This document shows positions 1-8,727 of a stretch of DNA of 64,000 nucleotides, in pieces. Source of the stretch: Pseudarthrobacter polychromogenes. Lineage in GTDB: Bacteria; Actinomycetota; Actinomycetes; Actinomycetales; Micrococcaceae. The translations under genes and the position numbers were made by a program. The DNA lies in NCBI RefSeq assembly GCF_014644495.1, contig NZ_BMKU01000002.1, positions 186,001-250,000 on the forward strand, in the 5' to 3' direction. Under the pieces are notes generated by a model. The model ran no database searches. It saw nothing but the letters and a program-made list of their open reading frames with translations, and was not told the DNA's origin. Numbering within the stretch: the first letter of the stretch is position 1; each line of letters opens with the position of its first letter.

Positions 1-270
1 GGGCGATGCGTGCCCGCCCGCGATGAATTCCTCCAGGACACCTGCGGGGATGTCATCGTCGATGTGGCCGAGGACGGCATCTTCCTTGGTGGGGAAGTAG
101 TTGAAGAACGTCCGGCGGGAAATGTCGGCCTGCTCGCAGACCTCCTCCACGGTATAGCCGCTGAGGCCGCGTTCGGCGGTCAGCTTCCGGGTGATCGAAG
201 TGATCGCGGCGCGCGTTGCTGCCCGTTTGCGCTCGCGGAGGCCGCTCCCTATTGCTGCACTTTCATTCAC
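1..270 (-). CDS. TetR/AcrR family transcriptional regulator, 5' part (truncated by window edge)
   Basis: The first 90 codons of a TetR-type repressor; the ligand-binding C-terminal domain lies outside the window. After the GTG start at 270 comes a basic helix-turn-helix segment with the family hallmark (EEVCEQADISRRTFFNYFPTK, residues about 40-60, where the recognition helix is followed by T/S-F-x-x-Y/F-F). The ATG at 266 runs into a stop after five codons, so GTG 270 is the only workable start near the AT-rich upstream region. The 271-312 segment just upstream carries an inverted repeat that may be its own operator. Target genes are unknown; such regulators usually control a neighbouring transporter or enzyme. 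Confidence 0.85.
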   Translation of the reverse strand, partial: MNESAAIGSGLRERKRAATRAAITSITRKLTAERGLSGYTVEEVCEQADISRRTFFNYFPTKEDAVLGHIDDDIPAGVLEEFIAGGHASP

Positions 271-281
271 AAAGTAAAGTT

Positions 282-306
282 TTGCACTGACCGTAAATAA
301 GTGCAA
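282..306. promoter_or_regulatory. Candidate TetR operator: inverted repeat TTGCACT-N11-AGTGCAA
   Basis: Perfect 7-nt arms at 282-288 and 300-306, extended imperfectly outward (AAAG on the left, CTTTT on the right). It lies 12 nt upstream of the TetR start codon in locally AT-rich sequence, the expected place for an autoregulatory operator. Function is inferred from position and symmetry only. Confidence 0.5.
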
Positions 307-328
307 CTTTTGAAAGAGGCGCGAAGAT

Positions 329-393
329 GGAGTTTTTGTCCACGTATGCAGGGTTGAGCGGCGCTGAAGCCTGCACATCTGGACAAAAACTCC
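329..393. repeat. Intergenic inverted repeat (24-nt arms)
   Basis: Arms at 329-352 and 370-393. The outer 14 nt pair perfectly (GGAGTTTTTGTCCA with TGGACAAAAACTCC), then about four mismatched positions, then TGCAGG/CCTGCA pairing. The loop is 17 nt. It sits between the fumC terminator hairpin and the TetR promoter. It may be a dispersed intergenic palindrome; on the minus strand its T-run follows the fumC hairpin and could serve as the terminator tail. Confidence 0.6.
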
Positions 394-397
394 ACAG

Positions 398-446
398 TGC
401 GACGACGGCCGGTACCTTTCGTGGGAAGGTACCGGCCGTCGTCGTA
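398..446 (-). terminator. Hairpin terminator downstream of fumC
   Basis: Near-perfect 21-nt arms (398-418 and 426-446) with a 7-nt loop, 22 nt beyond the fumC stop codon. On the minus strand it is followed after about 9 nt by GAGTTTTTG, a short T-run. Stem length and position argue for termination of fumC. Confidence 0.7.
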
Positions 447-467
447 CTTGAACGGTAAGTGCGGAGG

Positions 468-1895
468 CTACGCCTTGTGGGCGGGAGCCGTCATGGTGGT
501 GACATCCAGTGCCTTGTCCAGGTCCGCTTCGGAGACCTGGCCCTCGCCGTCACCGACGAAGCCCAGCTTCTCGGTGGCCTGGCGGACGGTCAGGCCCTCC
601 GCCACGGCCGTCTTGGCGATCTTGGCCGCGTTCTCGTAGCCGATGTACTTGTTCAGCGGGGTCACGATCGACGGTGACGCCTCTGCCAGGAAGCGGGCAC
701 GCTCCACGTTCGCGGTGATGCCGTCGATCATCTTGTCTGCCATGACCCGGCTGGTGTTGGCGAGCAGGCGGATGGATTCCAGCAGGTTGGACGCCATGAC
801 CGGGATGCCGACGTTCAGCTCGAACGCACCGTTGGTGCCGGACCAGGCGATGGCGGTGTCGTTGCCGATGACCTGGGCTGCCACCATAATGGAGGCCTCG
901 CAGATGACCGGGTTGACCTTGCCGGGCATGATGGACGAGCCGGGCTGCAGGTCCGGAATGGCAATCTCGCCAAGGCCCGTGTTGGGGCCGGACCCCATCC
1001 ACCGGAGGTCGTTGTTGATCTTCATGAAGGAGATGGCGATGTTGCGCAGCTGGCTGGACGCCTCGATCAGGCCGTCGCGGTTGGCCTGCGCCTCGAAGTG
1101 GTCGCGTGCCTCGGTCAGCGGCAGGCCCGTGTCCGTGGCCAGCAGTTCGATGACGCGCTCCGGGAACCCGGCCGGGGTGTTGATGCCGGTGCCCACCGCC
1201 GTGCCGCCAAGGGGAACTTCGGCCACGCGGGGGAGCGAGGCGTTGATGCGCTCGATGCCGTAGCGGACCTGGGCCGCGTAGCCGCCGAACTCCTGGCCCA
1301 GGGTCACCGGCGTGGCATCCATCAGGTGGGTGCGGCCGGACTTGACCACGTCCTTGAATTCAACAGCCTTGCGCTCCAGCGATTCGGCCAGGTAGCCGAG
1401 TGCGGGAATGAGGTCGTTGATCAGGGCGGAGGTGGCAGCAACGTGCACCGACGTGGGGAAAACGTCGTTGGAGGACTGCGAGGCGTTGACGTGGTCGTTC
1501 GGGTGGACAACCTTGCTGCTGCCGGCCGCCTTGAGGGCGCGGGTGGCCAGCTCGGCGATCACCTCGTTGGTGTTCATGTTGGAGGACGTGCCGGAGCCGG
1601 TCTGGAAGACGTCGATGGGGAAGTCGCCGTCGTACTTGCCCGTTGCGACCTGGTCCGCGGCCTCTGCAATGGCTTTGGCCAGCTCGCCGTCGAGCACACC
1701 CAGTTCAGCGTTGGCCTGGGCGGCAGCCTTCTTGACCCGGGCCAGCGCTTCAATGTGCGCAGGCTCCAGGGTCTTGCCGGAAATCGGGAAGTTCTCCACT
1801 GCCCGCTGCGTCTGCGCGCGGTACAGTGCGTTCACGGGGACGCGGACTTCGCCCATCGTGTCATGTTCAATGCGGAACTCTTCAGTGGAAGTCAT
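468..1895 (-). CDS. fumC: Class II fumarate hydratase
   Basis: Reversibly hydrates fumarate to L-malate in the TCA cycle; a cytosolic, iron-independent homotetramer. The 475-residue protein has the aspartase/fumarase superfamily signature [12 protein letters not shown] (319-330), which forms the flexible catalytic SS loop, plus the [10 protein letters not shown] segment (about 187-196) with the active-site histidine and the N-terminal [15 protein letters not shown] substrate loop (about 100-114). Length matches FumC from other bacteria (about 465). The ATG at 1895 follows TAAGCT by exactly 6 nt, so the mRNA is probably leaderless. It is monocistronic: the carbonic anhydrase upstream has its own promoter and a hairpin closes the 3' end. 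Confidence 0.97.
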   Translation of the reverse strand: MTSTEEFRIEHDTMGEVRVPVNALYRAQTQRAVENFPISGKTLEPAHIEALARVKKAAAQANAELGVLDGELAKAIAEAADQVATGKYDGDFPIDVFQTGSGTSSNMNTNEVIAELATRALKAAGSSKVVHPNDHVNASQSSNDVFPTSVHVAATSALINDLIPALGYLAESLERKAVEFKDVVKSGRTHLMDATPVTLGQEFGGYAAQVRYGIERINASLPRVAEVPLGGTAVGTGINTPAGFPERVIELLATDTGLPLTEARDHFEAQANRDGLIEASSQLRNIAISFMKINNDLRWMGSGPNTGLGEIAIPDLQPGSSIMPGKVNPVICEASIMVAAQVIGNDTAIAWSGTNGAFELNVGIPVMASNLLESIRLLANTSRVMADKMIDGITANVERARFLAEASPSIVTPLNKYIGYENAAKIAKTAVAEGLTVRQATEKLGFVGDGEGQVSEADLDKALDVTTMTAPAHKA

Positions 1896-1901
1896 GGGGC
1901 T

Positions 1902-1907
1902 AGCTTA
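1902..1907 (-). promoter_or_regulatory. -10 element of fumC (leaderless)
   Basis: TAAGCT on the minus strand, 6 nt upstream of the fumC ATG. This fits the actinobacterial TANNNT hexamer with transcription starting at the start codon. Confidence 0.55.
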
Positions 1908-1982
1908 GGACGCCCGGGCGCCGCACCGAAAACCGTGAACTGCCTGCTACACGCTGCCAGCGGAGCCGTTCCTGAACGCCCC

Positions 1983-2597
1983 TTAGAGCTCGCCGATTCC
2001 GGAAACAAGGTTCGCGCGGCCCTCAGCCAGGCTGTACGAAAGGCCGATCACGGCGGCCTTGCCTGACCCGATTGCGTCGGAAATCACACGGGAGCTGTCC
2101 ACGAGCCGTTCCGAGGTCTGCTTGACGTGCTCCACCACCATGTCGTTGACGTCGGTCTGCTCGTTGCGAAGCGACGTCAGGACGGACGGCGTGATCCGTT
2201 CCACGAGGTCCCGGATGAAGCCTGCCGGCATCTGTCCGGTTTCCACGGCCGACTTCGTGGCGCTCACGGCACCGCAGCTGTCGTGTCCGAGGATCACGAT
2301 CAGCGGCACCCCCAGCACGCCGATGCTGTACTCGAGGGACCCCAGGACGGCGTCGTCGATCACCTGGCCTGCGGTCCTGACGACGAAAACGTCGCCCAGG
2401 CCGACGTCGAAAATGATTTCAGCGGCGAGCCGGGAATCGGAGCAGCCGAAGATCACGGCGAACGGGTGCTGGTTCTCCACCAAAGAGGACCGGCGCGACG
2501 CATCCTGGTTGGGGTGCGAGGTCTCACCGTTGACAAAACGTTCATTGCCTTCGCGCAGCCGGCGCCAGGCGAGTGCGGGAGTCAGGTAGGTAGTCAC
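1983..2597 (-). CDS. Beta-class carbonic anhydrase
   Basis: Interconverts CO2 and bicarbonate in the cytosol, supplying bicarbonate to carboxylases. The 204-residue protein has all beta-CA zinc-site signatures: CSDSR at 52-56 (Cys52 ligand, Asp54/Arg56 dyad) and HDSCG at 105-109 (His105 and Cys108 ligands). Length is typical. The GTG start at 2597 lies 6 nt after TAAGGT, indicating leaderless transcription. It stands alone between fumC and the DUF4245 gene, on the same strand as both. Confidence 0.95.
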   Translation of the reverse strand: MTTYLTPALAWRRLREGNERFVNGETSHPNQDASRRSSLVENQHPFAVIFGCSDSRLAAEIIFDVGLGDVFVVRTAGQVIDDAVLGSLEYSIGVLGVPLIVILGHDSCGAVSATKSAVETGQMPAGFIRDLVERITPSVLTSLRNEQTDVNDMVVEHVKQTSERLVDSSRVISDAIGSGKAAVIGLSYSLAEGRANLVSGIGEL

Positions 2598-2603
2598 GCG
2601 CCT

Positions 2604-2609
2604 ACCTTA
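2604..2609 (-). promoter_or_regulatory. -10 element of the carbonic anhydrase gene (leaderless)
   Basis: TAAGGT on the minus strand, 6 nt before the GTG start codon. Confidence 0.5.
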
Positions 2610-3287
2610 CGGCGCTGCGGCGGGGGAGGGTGAAACTGTGACAGCCGGGTTGCTTTCCAGGGACGTGACGACGGCGTCCGCCAGTGCGGCGAACTCGTCC
2701 AGTTGGGCCTCCCCGGACAAAACGACGGTGGTCCCGCGGTAGTCCAGCACCAGGGATTTCTCACCCTTGCCGGTGTCCCGAAGTTCCCATTCCTGCCCGC
2801 CGGCGCTCCGGGAGCCGGTGACGGGTGCGTTGCGTGTCTGCTGCAGCAGCCAGGTGGGGTTCGCGTTCCTGGTCTGCACCAGCCCGATGAAGGACTCCTT
2901 GGGCGTCAGGTATCCCACTTCCCAGGTGGGGACGCCGTTGCCGGTTCCGGCTTCCCACCGGGCGTAATTGGGGCGGAAGCTGCCGCCGGTGTCCGGCGCG
3001 ACGGGTGTGAATCCTGCCACATCCGTGGCATTCCGCGAGACGGCTGCCACGTCGATATTCGGCCGGTAGCCGTCGCTCTTGGGCAGCGGATTCATGAGGA
3101 TGATGGGCAGGAACGCGGCAATGCTCACCACCAGGGCGATGATCATTCCGATGACCGAGGCGTTGGCGCGCTTGGCGGCAGCAGCCGGAATGACAGGCTT
3201 TACGGGCGCATTTCCTGCCGCGGCGCCGGGTCCGCCGTTGCCCTCGGATCCGGCCGGCTCTGGGCTGGGACTGGTCTTTTCCTGCAT
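2607..3287 (-). CDS. DUF4245 family membrane-anchored protein
   Basis: A 226-residue protein of the actinobacterial DUF4245 family, function unknown. After an Ala/Pro/Gly-rich cytoplasmic tail of about 43 residues comes one membrane segment (about 46-66, SVIGMIIALVVSIAAFLPII), then an extracytoplasmic domain starting FRPNYARWE and containing the family pattern W-E-V-G-Y-L-T-P. The start was moved down to the ATG at 3287, because GAGGGG lies 8 nt upstream and longer versions would overlap the divergent glpX. Pairing with glpX in divergent orientation is common in Actinobacteria (known from the family). No catalytic motif is visible. Confidence 0.85.
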   Translation of the reverse strand: MQEKTSPSPEPAGSEGNGGPGAAAGNAPVKPVIPAAAAKRANASVIGMIIALVVSIAAFLPIILMNPLPKSDGYRPNIDVAAVSRNATDVAGFTPVAPDTGGSFRPNYARWEAGTGNGVPTWEVGYLTPKESFIGLVQTRNANPTWLLQQTRNAPVTGSRSAGGQEWELRDTGKGEKSLVLDYRGTTVVLSGEAQLDEFAALADAVVTSLESNPAVTVSPSPAAAP

Positions 3288-3496
3288 GTCATTCACCCCT
3301 CTATAGTCGCCCATTCCGGCAGCCGACTTCCATTTGGGCGCCTCAGGCCCCCTGCCGCCGTCGCCGGTACATTGCGCGGGCGCGTCATCCGCCACCCCGT
3401 TGAGCGGCTCGCGACTATGATCGGTAGCAGAGGAATCACCGCGCTGCTGCACCGGCGGGGCGGGTTTTATGATCGCCACTCGAAGAAGAGGTTCAC

Positions 3497-4534
3497 GTGT
3501 CACCAGCGTCCATGACCCAGAAGTACTCCACGATCTCCCCGTCCCTTGCCGTAGGCATTGACGAGCCGGACCGCAACCTTGCCCTCGAGCTTGTCCGCGT
3601 GACTGAAGCCGCAGCCATCGCCGGCGGCCACTGGGTGGGCTTCGGCGACAAGAACAAGGCCGACGGCGCAGCGGTCGACGCCATGCGCTCCTTCCTCCAG
3701 ACCGTCCACTTCAACGGCGTTGTGGTCATCGGTGAGGGCGAGAAGGACGAGGCCCCCATGCTCTTCAACGGAGAGCGCGTCGGTGACGGCACCGGCCCAG
3801 AGTGCGACGTTGCCGTCGACCCCATCGACGGAACCCGCCTGACGGCCCTGGGCATCAACAACGCCCTGGCCGTCCTCGCGGTGGCCGAGCGCGGCTCCAT
3901 GTTCGATCCTTCCGCCGTGTTCTACATGGAGAAGCTCGTCACCGGCCCCGAAGCCGCGGACATGGTGGACCTCCGCCTCCCGGTCAAGCAGAACCTGCAC
4001 CTCATCGCCAAGGCGAAGGGCGTCAAGGTCAACCAGCTCAACGTCATGATCCTCGACCGCGACCGCCACAAGCCGCTGGTGGAGGAAATCCGTGAAGCCG
4101 GTGCGCGCACCAAGTTCATCATGGACGGCGACGTCGCCGGTGCCATCGCCGCAGCGCGGACCGGCACAGGCGTTGACGCGCTGATGGGCATCGGCGGCAC
4201 GCCGGAAGGCATCGTTACAGCCTGCGCCATCAAGTCCCTGGGCGGTGTCATCCAGGGCCGCCTCTGGCCCACCAGCGACGAAGAGAAGCAGAAAGCCATC
4301 GACGCCGGCCACGACCTGGAGCGGGTCCTCTCCACCAACGACCTCGTCTCCAGCGACAACTGCTACTTCGCCGCCACGGGCATCACCGACGGCGACCTGC
4401 TGAAGGGCGTCCGCTACTCCAAGGACAAGGTCCTGACCCAGTCCATCGTGATGCGTTCCAAGTCCGGCACCATCCGCTTCGTTGACGGCGAGCACCGCGC
4501 CGACAAGTGGGAGGGCTACGCCCGCAAGAGCTGA
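3497..4534 (+). CDS. glpX: Fructose-1,6-bisphosphatase, class II
   Basis: Hydrolyses fructose-1,6-bisphosphate to fructose-6-phosphate, the committed gluconeogenic step and the main FBPase of most Actinobacteria. The 345-residue protein carries the Li-sensitive phosphatase metal motifs GEGEKDEAP (79-87) and DPIDGT (108-113), with conserved VVIGEGEKDEAPML and DGDVAGAI segments. The GTG at 3497 is preferred because AAGAGG precedes it by 5 nt, while the in-frame ATG at 3512 has no ribosome site. Transcribed divergently from the DUF4245 gene; a strong terminator follows. Confidence 0.96.
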   Translation: MSPASMTQKYSTISPSLAVGIDEPDRNLALELVRVTEAAAIAGGHWVGFGDKNKADGAAVDAMRSFLQTVHFNGVVVIGEGEKDEAPMLFNGERVGDGTGPECDVAVDPIDGTRLTALGINNALAVLAVAERGSMFDPSAVFYMEKLVTGPEAADMVDLRLPVKQNLHLIAKAKGVKVNQLNVMILDRDRHKPLVEEIREAGARTKFIMDGDVAGAIAAARTGTGVDALMGIGGTPEGIVTACAIKSLGGVIQGRLWPTSDEEKQKAIDAGHDLERVLSTNDLVSSDNCYFAATGITDGDLLKGVRYSKDKVLTQSIVMRSKSGTIRFVDGEHRADKWEGYARKS

Positions 4535-4551
4535 CGCCCGGCGCGCTAATT

Positions 4552-4600
4552 CGCCAGGCCCCCGGAAGTGCGCACCGCACTTCCTGGGGCCTGGCGTTTT
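4552..4600 (+). terminator. Rho-independent terminator of glpX
   Basis: Arms of 21 nt (4552-4572 and 4576-4596) with one mismatch, followed directly by TTTT. Confidence 0.9.
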
Positions 4601-4612
4601 AGGCGCTTGGTA

Positions 4613-4618
4613 TAGGGT
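4613..4618 (+). promoter_or_regulatory. -10 element of the FemAB-like gene (leaderless)
   Basis: TAGGGT, 7 nt upstream of the ATG at 4626; no convincing ribosome site intervenes. Confidence 0.45.
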
Positions 4619-4625
4619 TGAAGCC

Positions 4626-5681
4626 ATGATTCCTGCTGTTGTGCCCTGTACTGACCGCGCCCTCTGGGACGACCACGTTGACCGGTTCCAGGGACATCCG
4701 CAACAGTTGTGGGGCTGGGGCGAAACCAAGGCCATGCATGGCTGGACCGTTGACCGCGTGCTCATCAACGACGCCGGCAACACCATCGGCTGCGCCCAGC
4801 TGCTAATCCGCCGGCTTCCACTTCCCTTCCGGGCCCTGGTGTACATTCCGCGGGGGCCCATGTGCGCCCCGGAGAACGCGCAGGCGGTCCTGAACCGGCT
4901 TGCCGAGCACGCGGCAGTCCGGCACGGTGGCGTTGCCCTGAGCATCGAACCCGACTGGGACCAGGACTCTGTTTTTGCAGGAGCCGTGGCAGCCGCAGGA
5001 TTCCGTCCGTCCGCCAACACGGTGCTGATCCCGCGCACATTGATCCTTGACCTCACCAGGTCCGACGACGAGCTCATGGCGGACATGTCCAAGTCCACGC
5101 GTGCGAACATCCGCAAGGCGATGCGCAGCGACGTTGAGTTCCGCAAGGTGAAGAACGACGCCGAACTTGAGCAGGTGCTCGCGATCTACCACGAGACGGC
5201 TGAACGAGCCGGGTTCGGGATCCACGAGGACCAGTACTACCGGGACATTTTCCGGAACATGGGGGACGGCTCACCCATCATTGGGGCGTTCGACGGCGAA
5301 CAGCTGCTGGCGTTCGTCTGGCTCGCCAGGAGCGGCGCCACAGCCTTTGAGCTCTACGGCGGCGTGTCCGCAGAGGGACAGAAACAGCGCGTCAACTACG
5401 GCGTGAAGTGGGCGGCGCTGCAGGCGATGCGGGAAGACGGCTGCCGCCGGTACGACTTCAACGGACTCCTCAACGACGGCATCTCCGACTTCAAGAAGCA
5501 GTTCGCCAAGCACGAAAACATGCTCCTGGGAACCTGGGAGAAGCCGCTCTCGCCGCTGTACCCCGCCTACGCCCAGGCCATGCCCCTGGCGCGCCGGGGA
5601 CTGCAGACGGGACGGCGCGTCCTGAAAGCCGCTGCCGGCCGGGTGCGGCCCGTGCTTCAGCGGCTGCGCCCCGGCAGCTAG
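4626..5681 (+). CDS. FemAB-family peptidoglycan bridge aminoacyltransferase
   Basis: Predicted tRNA-dependent aminoacyltransferase adding an amino acid to the lysine side chain of a peptidoglycan precursor. The 351-residue protein has the double GNAT-like layout of FemX/FemA: an N-terminal half with QLWGWGETKAMHGW (about 28-41) and RGPMC (about 77-81), a charged linker KSTRANIRKAMRS (about 155-167), and a second half ending in ELYGGVS, VNYGVKWAALQAM and FKKQF. Arthrobacter species are known for interpeptide bridges of the A3-alpha type, which need such enzymes. Frames extending further upstream would cross the glpX terminator, so ATG 4626 was chosen. Which residue is added cannot be read from sequence. 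Confidence 0.9.
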   Translation: MIPAVVPCTDRALWDDHVDRFQGHPQQLWGWGETKAMHGWTVDRVLINDAGNTIGCAQLLIRRLPLPFRALVYIPRGPMCAPENAQAVLNRLAEHAAVRHGGVALSIEPDWDQDSVFAGAVAAAGFRPSANTVLIPRTLILDLTRSDDELMADMSKSTRANIRKAMRSDVEFRKVKNDAELEQVLAIYHETAERAGFGIHEDQYYRDIFRNMGDGSPIIGAFDGEQLLAFVWLARSGATAFELYGGVSAEGQKQRVNYGVKWAALQAMREDGCRRYDFNGLLNDGISDFKKQFAKHENMLLGTWEKPLSPLYPAYAQAMPLARRGLQTGRRVLKAAAGRVRPVLQRLRPGS

Positions 5682-5704
5682 CTTCACCCACCAGCTGCGC
5701 CCAG

Positions 5705-5751
5705 CAAAGGGCGACGGCGGCACCCCGCCCGGGTGCCGCCGTCGCCCTTTG
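5705..5751. terminator. Bidirectional terminator between femAB-like gene and manA
   Basis: Perfect 20-bp stem (5705-5724 with 5732-5751) and a 7-nt loop between two convergent genes. The outermost pairs are CAAAG/CTTTG, giving a short A-run on one side and a T-run on the other. Confidence 0.85.
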
Positions 5752-5779
5752 CCGTTGCTGTCCGAAGCGCCGACAGCCG

Positions 5780-7027
5780 CTAGAGGCCGGTGGTCACGGC
5801 GAAAGCAAGCGCCTGCTCCGTGCAGCCGGCCACGGGGTGGACGTTGACCGGAGCCTCGGCGGCCGGCAGGAACGCGCTGCCGCCCCTCGAAAGCTGCAGG
5901 TCGCCCTTGGGCGAGTCCAGGTAGATTTCTCCTGCCACGACGATGACAACGGCTGCCCCGGACTGCGCCAGCGGGACCGGGGCCGCGCCCGGCGCGAGCT
6001 CGATCCGCTGGAGCTGGAACTCCTCGAACGGCGGGCGGAACACTTCCTGGTCCAGGGCCGTCCGCTCGGCGGCCAGCATGGGCACCGCAACAGGCTGGAA
6101 ATCAACGGTGCGGAGCAGCTCGGGTACGTCCACGAACTTCGGCGTGAGGCCGCCGCGCAGGACGTTGTCCGAGGAAGCCATGACTTCCACGCCGAGGCCG
6201 TGCAGGTACGCATGGACGTTCCCGGCCGGCAGGTACACCGCTTCGCCCGGCGCCAGTGACACCCGGTTCAACAACAGGGAGATCAGGACACCGGGATCCC
6301 CTGGATACTTCTCGTTGAGGCTGATAACGGTTTTTAGCTCGGCCTCATGCGGGGCGAGGGCGGCTTCGGACAGGAGTGCAGCCACCACCAGCGCCGTATC
6401 CTCAGCGACGGACCGGCCTCCGGTGATGAGGCGCTCGAAGGCCTTCCGGAGGCCCTGCCCCTCGTCGCTTGCGCGGAGGTCATCCTGCAGCTCTCCCACC
6501 AAGGCGGGGACCCCCGCTTCGCTGGAGCCACAGGCTGCGGCGACGTGCGCCAGGATCTCCCGCGTTTCCGCCACCGGACGGAATCCGCACAGCGCCTCAA
6601 ACGGAGTCAGGGCGAGGATCATCTCGGGTTTGTGGTTGTCGTCCCGGTAATTGCGGTTGGGGGCGCCCGCCGGCACCCCTTCCGCGTTCTCGCGGGCAAA
6701 TCCGGCGCGCGCCTGCTCCAGGCTGGGGTGGACCTGCAGGGACAGGGGCTGGGCTGCGGCGAGGATCTTGGCAAGGAAGGGCAGCCGGGGGCCAAAGCGG
6801 GCCACGGAGTCCGCGCCAAGGTAATGGCCGGGATCGCTGGAGATCAGGGCATCCAGCGCCGTCGTCGCTCCGTCCCCGGGGACGCGGGCGGTGGACGGTG
6901 AATCGGGGTGGGCGCCGATCCACAGTTCGGCTTCCGGGCGGCCGGACTCGGGCCGTCCCAGGAGGGCCGCGATGGCCGTCGTCGAACCCCAGGCATAATC
7001 GCGCAGGACGTTCTCAATCTCGTACAA
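5780..7027 (-). CDS. manA: Mannose-6-phosphate isomerase, class I
   Basis: Interconverts fructose-6-phosphate and mannose-6-phosphate, opening the route to GDP-mannose and polyprenyl-phosphate mannose for envelope glycans and protein O-mannosylation. The 415-residue cupin metalloenzyme shows LSLQVHP (zinc ligands, about 103-109), NHKPEMILALTPF (about 128-140) and HAYLHGLGVEVMASSDNVLRGGLTPK (about 267-292), all class I landmarks. The start is a TTG at 7027, giving MYEIENVLRDYAWGS, which aligns with the usual N terminus of the actinobacterial enzyme. It lies upstream of the PMT gene and downstream of the LCP gene, in keeping with envelope glycosylation. Confidence 0.95.
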   Translation of the reverse strand: MYEIENVLRDYAWGSTTAIAALLGRPESGRPEAELWIGAHPDSPSTARVPGDGATTALDALISSDPGHYLGADSVARFGPRLPFLAKILAAAQPLSLQVHPSLEQARAGFARENAEGVPAGAPNRNYRDDNHKPEMILALTPFEALCGFRPVAETREILAHVAAACGSSEAGVPALVGELQDDLRASDEGQGLRKAFERLITGGRSVAEDTALVVAALLSEAALAPHEAELKTVISLNEKYPGDPGVLISLLLNRVSLAPGEAVYLPAGNVHAYLHGLGVEVMASSDNVLRGGLTPKFVDVPELLRTVDFQPVAVPMLAAERTALDQEVFRPPFEEFQLQRIELAPGAAPVPLAQSGAAVVIVVAGEIYLDSPKGDLQLSRGGSAFLPAAEAPVNVHPVAGCTEQALAFAVTTGL

Positions 7028-7068
7028 AACCGGTTCCGTTCCCTAGGTCTGTTGGATAATGTGTGCGG

Positions 7069-8718
7069 CTACAGCGGCGCGCACTGGCCGTTGGTTGCCA
7101 CGAGCCCGGCGATGGCCTGTTCGTTGCCCTCGAGCTTGAGCTGGGTCAGCATCTCTTCGGTGATCAGCTCGCCGTCTGGCGTGGTAGTCACCGGAGTGAA
7201 GTCCGACGGCGCGGGCGACTGCTGTGAACGAACGGCGTCGGCAAGGGGGAGACTACCGGCAGTTCGGGCTGCCGCGGCCTGGACATGGCCCGGTGCGGCG
7301 ACCGCTTCCACCATGGCGTCGTCCTGCAAGCCTGCTGCCTGGGCCGAGGATGCGGAAGCCAGCAGCTGGTCCACGCGGTCGTGGATCTCGTCGAAGTCCG
7401 GAACCGTGGAGAACGAGGCATCAAAGTCAGGCGGGCCGATGGTCAGCCGTTTGATGTCCTGGCCCTTGGCCTTCATGGCAAGGTCCACGAAGCTCCCCAG
7501 CTGCGAGGAGGAGATGTTGGAGTCCACCACCTTGGTTCCGGCGTCGGCGATGTCCTCGAACTTGGCCAGCAGGGTGGCGGGGTCCAGCTGCTTGAGCATG
7601 GCCTGCTGCACGCACTGCTGGCGCTGGATGCGCGAGTAGTCGTCCACATACTCCCGCGACCTTCCGTACCAAAGTGCCTGGTTGCCGTCGAGGGTTTGTT
7701 CACCGGCCGGGATCCAGCCCAGCGGCATGCCGTGGGTTTGGGTGAAATCGTCAAAATAGCCGCTCATGGGAACCCAGCCGCCGGCTTTGATCCTGATGCC
7801 GCCCATCGCGTCGATGAGCCTCGAGAAACCGTCCATGTCCACCAGGACGTAGGCCTGCACCGTGATCCCAAGCGTCCCGGAAACGGCTTCCAGGGTGGCC
7901 TGAGCGCCGGGGTCAGCGACGCCGGGGTAGAGGTCGGCGTACTCGTTCGTCACCTCGGTGTTGATGGCATTGATCAGGCACTCGTCCCCGCAGTCGTAGC
8001 CGTCCGGGTAGATGGCCCGCATGGGGGAGTCCTCGCTGAACTGGGCGTTCTGGAGGTTCCGGGGCACGGAGATGATGGCCGTCTGCCCCGACTTGGCATC
8101 CACGCTGAGGACGGAAAGGCTGTCCGGGCGCCTCCCGGTGCGGTCCTCGCCTGCGTCCCCACCCATCATCAGGAAGTTGTAGCGGCCTTCCACGGGATCG
8201 ATCGTGGGGCCGGAGGAGAAGATGCTTCCAATGGCATTACGCCCCACATTGAGCAGGTAGGCAGCATAACCAAGGGACCCGCTGCCCAGGACCATGGCCA
8301 GCACCAGGGCTATCCCCACTGCGGGCCGGGCCCGAGGTGCAAGCAGTAGTGGCCGGATGAGCCGGAGGGTGTTGATGAAAAGCAGTGCCCAGGCGGCGGC
8401 CAGGGCTGCCAGCAAAATGACGATCACCAGGGAAGCGAAGGGATTGGTGATGATGTTGATCAGCAGGGTCCGGTTGAAGAGCAGCAGGAGCACCGCGGCG
8501 GCCAGGGCTGCCCAGACGCCGAGGGTCACGCGCAGCGCGGCGCGGCCGAGTTTGCGGCTGCCCGCCACGACCTGGGCGCTGCCCGGAACCAGGAGGGTCA
8601 AAAGGATGAGGACGAAAGCCCGTTTCGTTCGCACCGGAGGGGAAGTGCTGGCTGGGTAGCGGACCGGGTCGGTCATGGAGGTGCCGGGGGCGGCCTGCCG
8701 CATTTTGCTGCTGGACAT
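7069..8718 (-). CDS. LytR-CpsA-Psr (LCP) family ligase
   Basis: Membrane enzyme expected to transfer polyprenyl-pyrophosphate-linked polymers (teichoic or other secondary wall polymers) onto peptidoglycan. The 549-residue protein has four predicted membrane segments within residues about 33-160, then an extracellular LCP domain with NFLMMGGDAGEDRTGRRPDSLSVLSVD (about 187-213), an ISVPRNL segment (about 222-228) and the arginine-rich RSREYVDDYSRIQRQQ (about 357-372), which binds the pyrophosphate. The C-terminal tail of about 130 residues is polar. It sits 9 nt downstream of purE. The same LCP-purE-purK-GtrA neighbourhood is known in mycobacteria, so the association is old. Confidence 0.93.
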   Translation of the reverse strand: MSSSKMRQAAPGTSMTDPVRYPASTSPPVRTKRAFVLILLTLLVPGSAQVVAGSRKLGRAALRVTLGVWAALAAAVLLLLFNRTLLINIITNPFASLVIVILLAALAAAWALLFINTLRLIRPLLLAPRARPAVGIALVLAMVLGSGSLGYAAYLLNVGRNAIGSIFSSGPTIDPVEGRYNFLMMGGDAGEDRTGRRPDSLSVLSVDAKSGQTAIISVPRNLQNAQFSEDSPMRAIYPDGYDCGDECLINAINTEVTNEYADLYPGVADPGAQATLEAVSGTLGITVQAYVLVDMDGFSRLIDAMGGIRIKAGGWVPMSGYFDDFTQTHGMPLGWIPAGEQTLDGNQALWYGRSREYVDDYSRIQRQQCVQQAMLKQLDPATLLAKFEDIADAGTKVVDSNISSSQLGSFVDLAMKAKGQDIKRLTIGPPDFDASFSTVPDFDEIHDRVDQLLASASSAQAAGLQDDAMVEAVAAPGHVQAAAARTAGSLPLADAVRSQQSPAPSDFTPVTTTPDGELITEEMLTQLKLEGNEQAIAGLVATNGQCAPL

Positions 8719-8727
8719 ACGCGCCGC

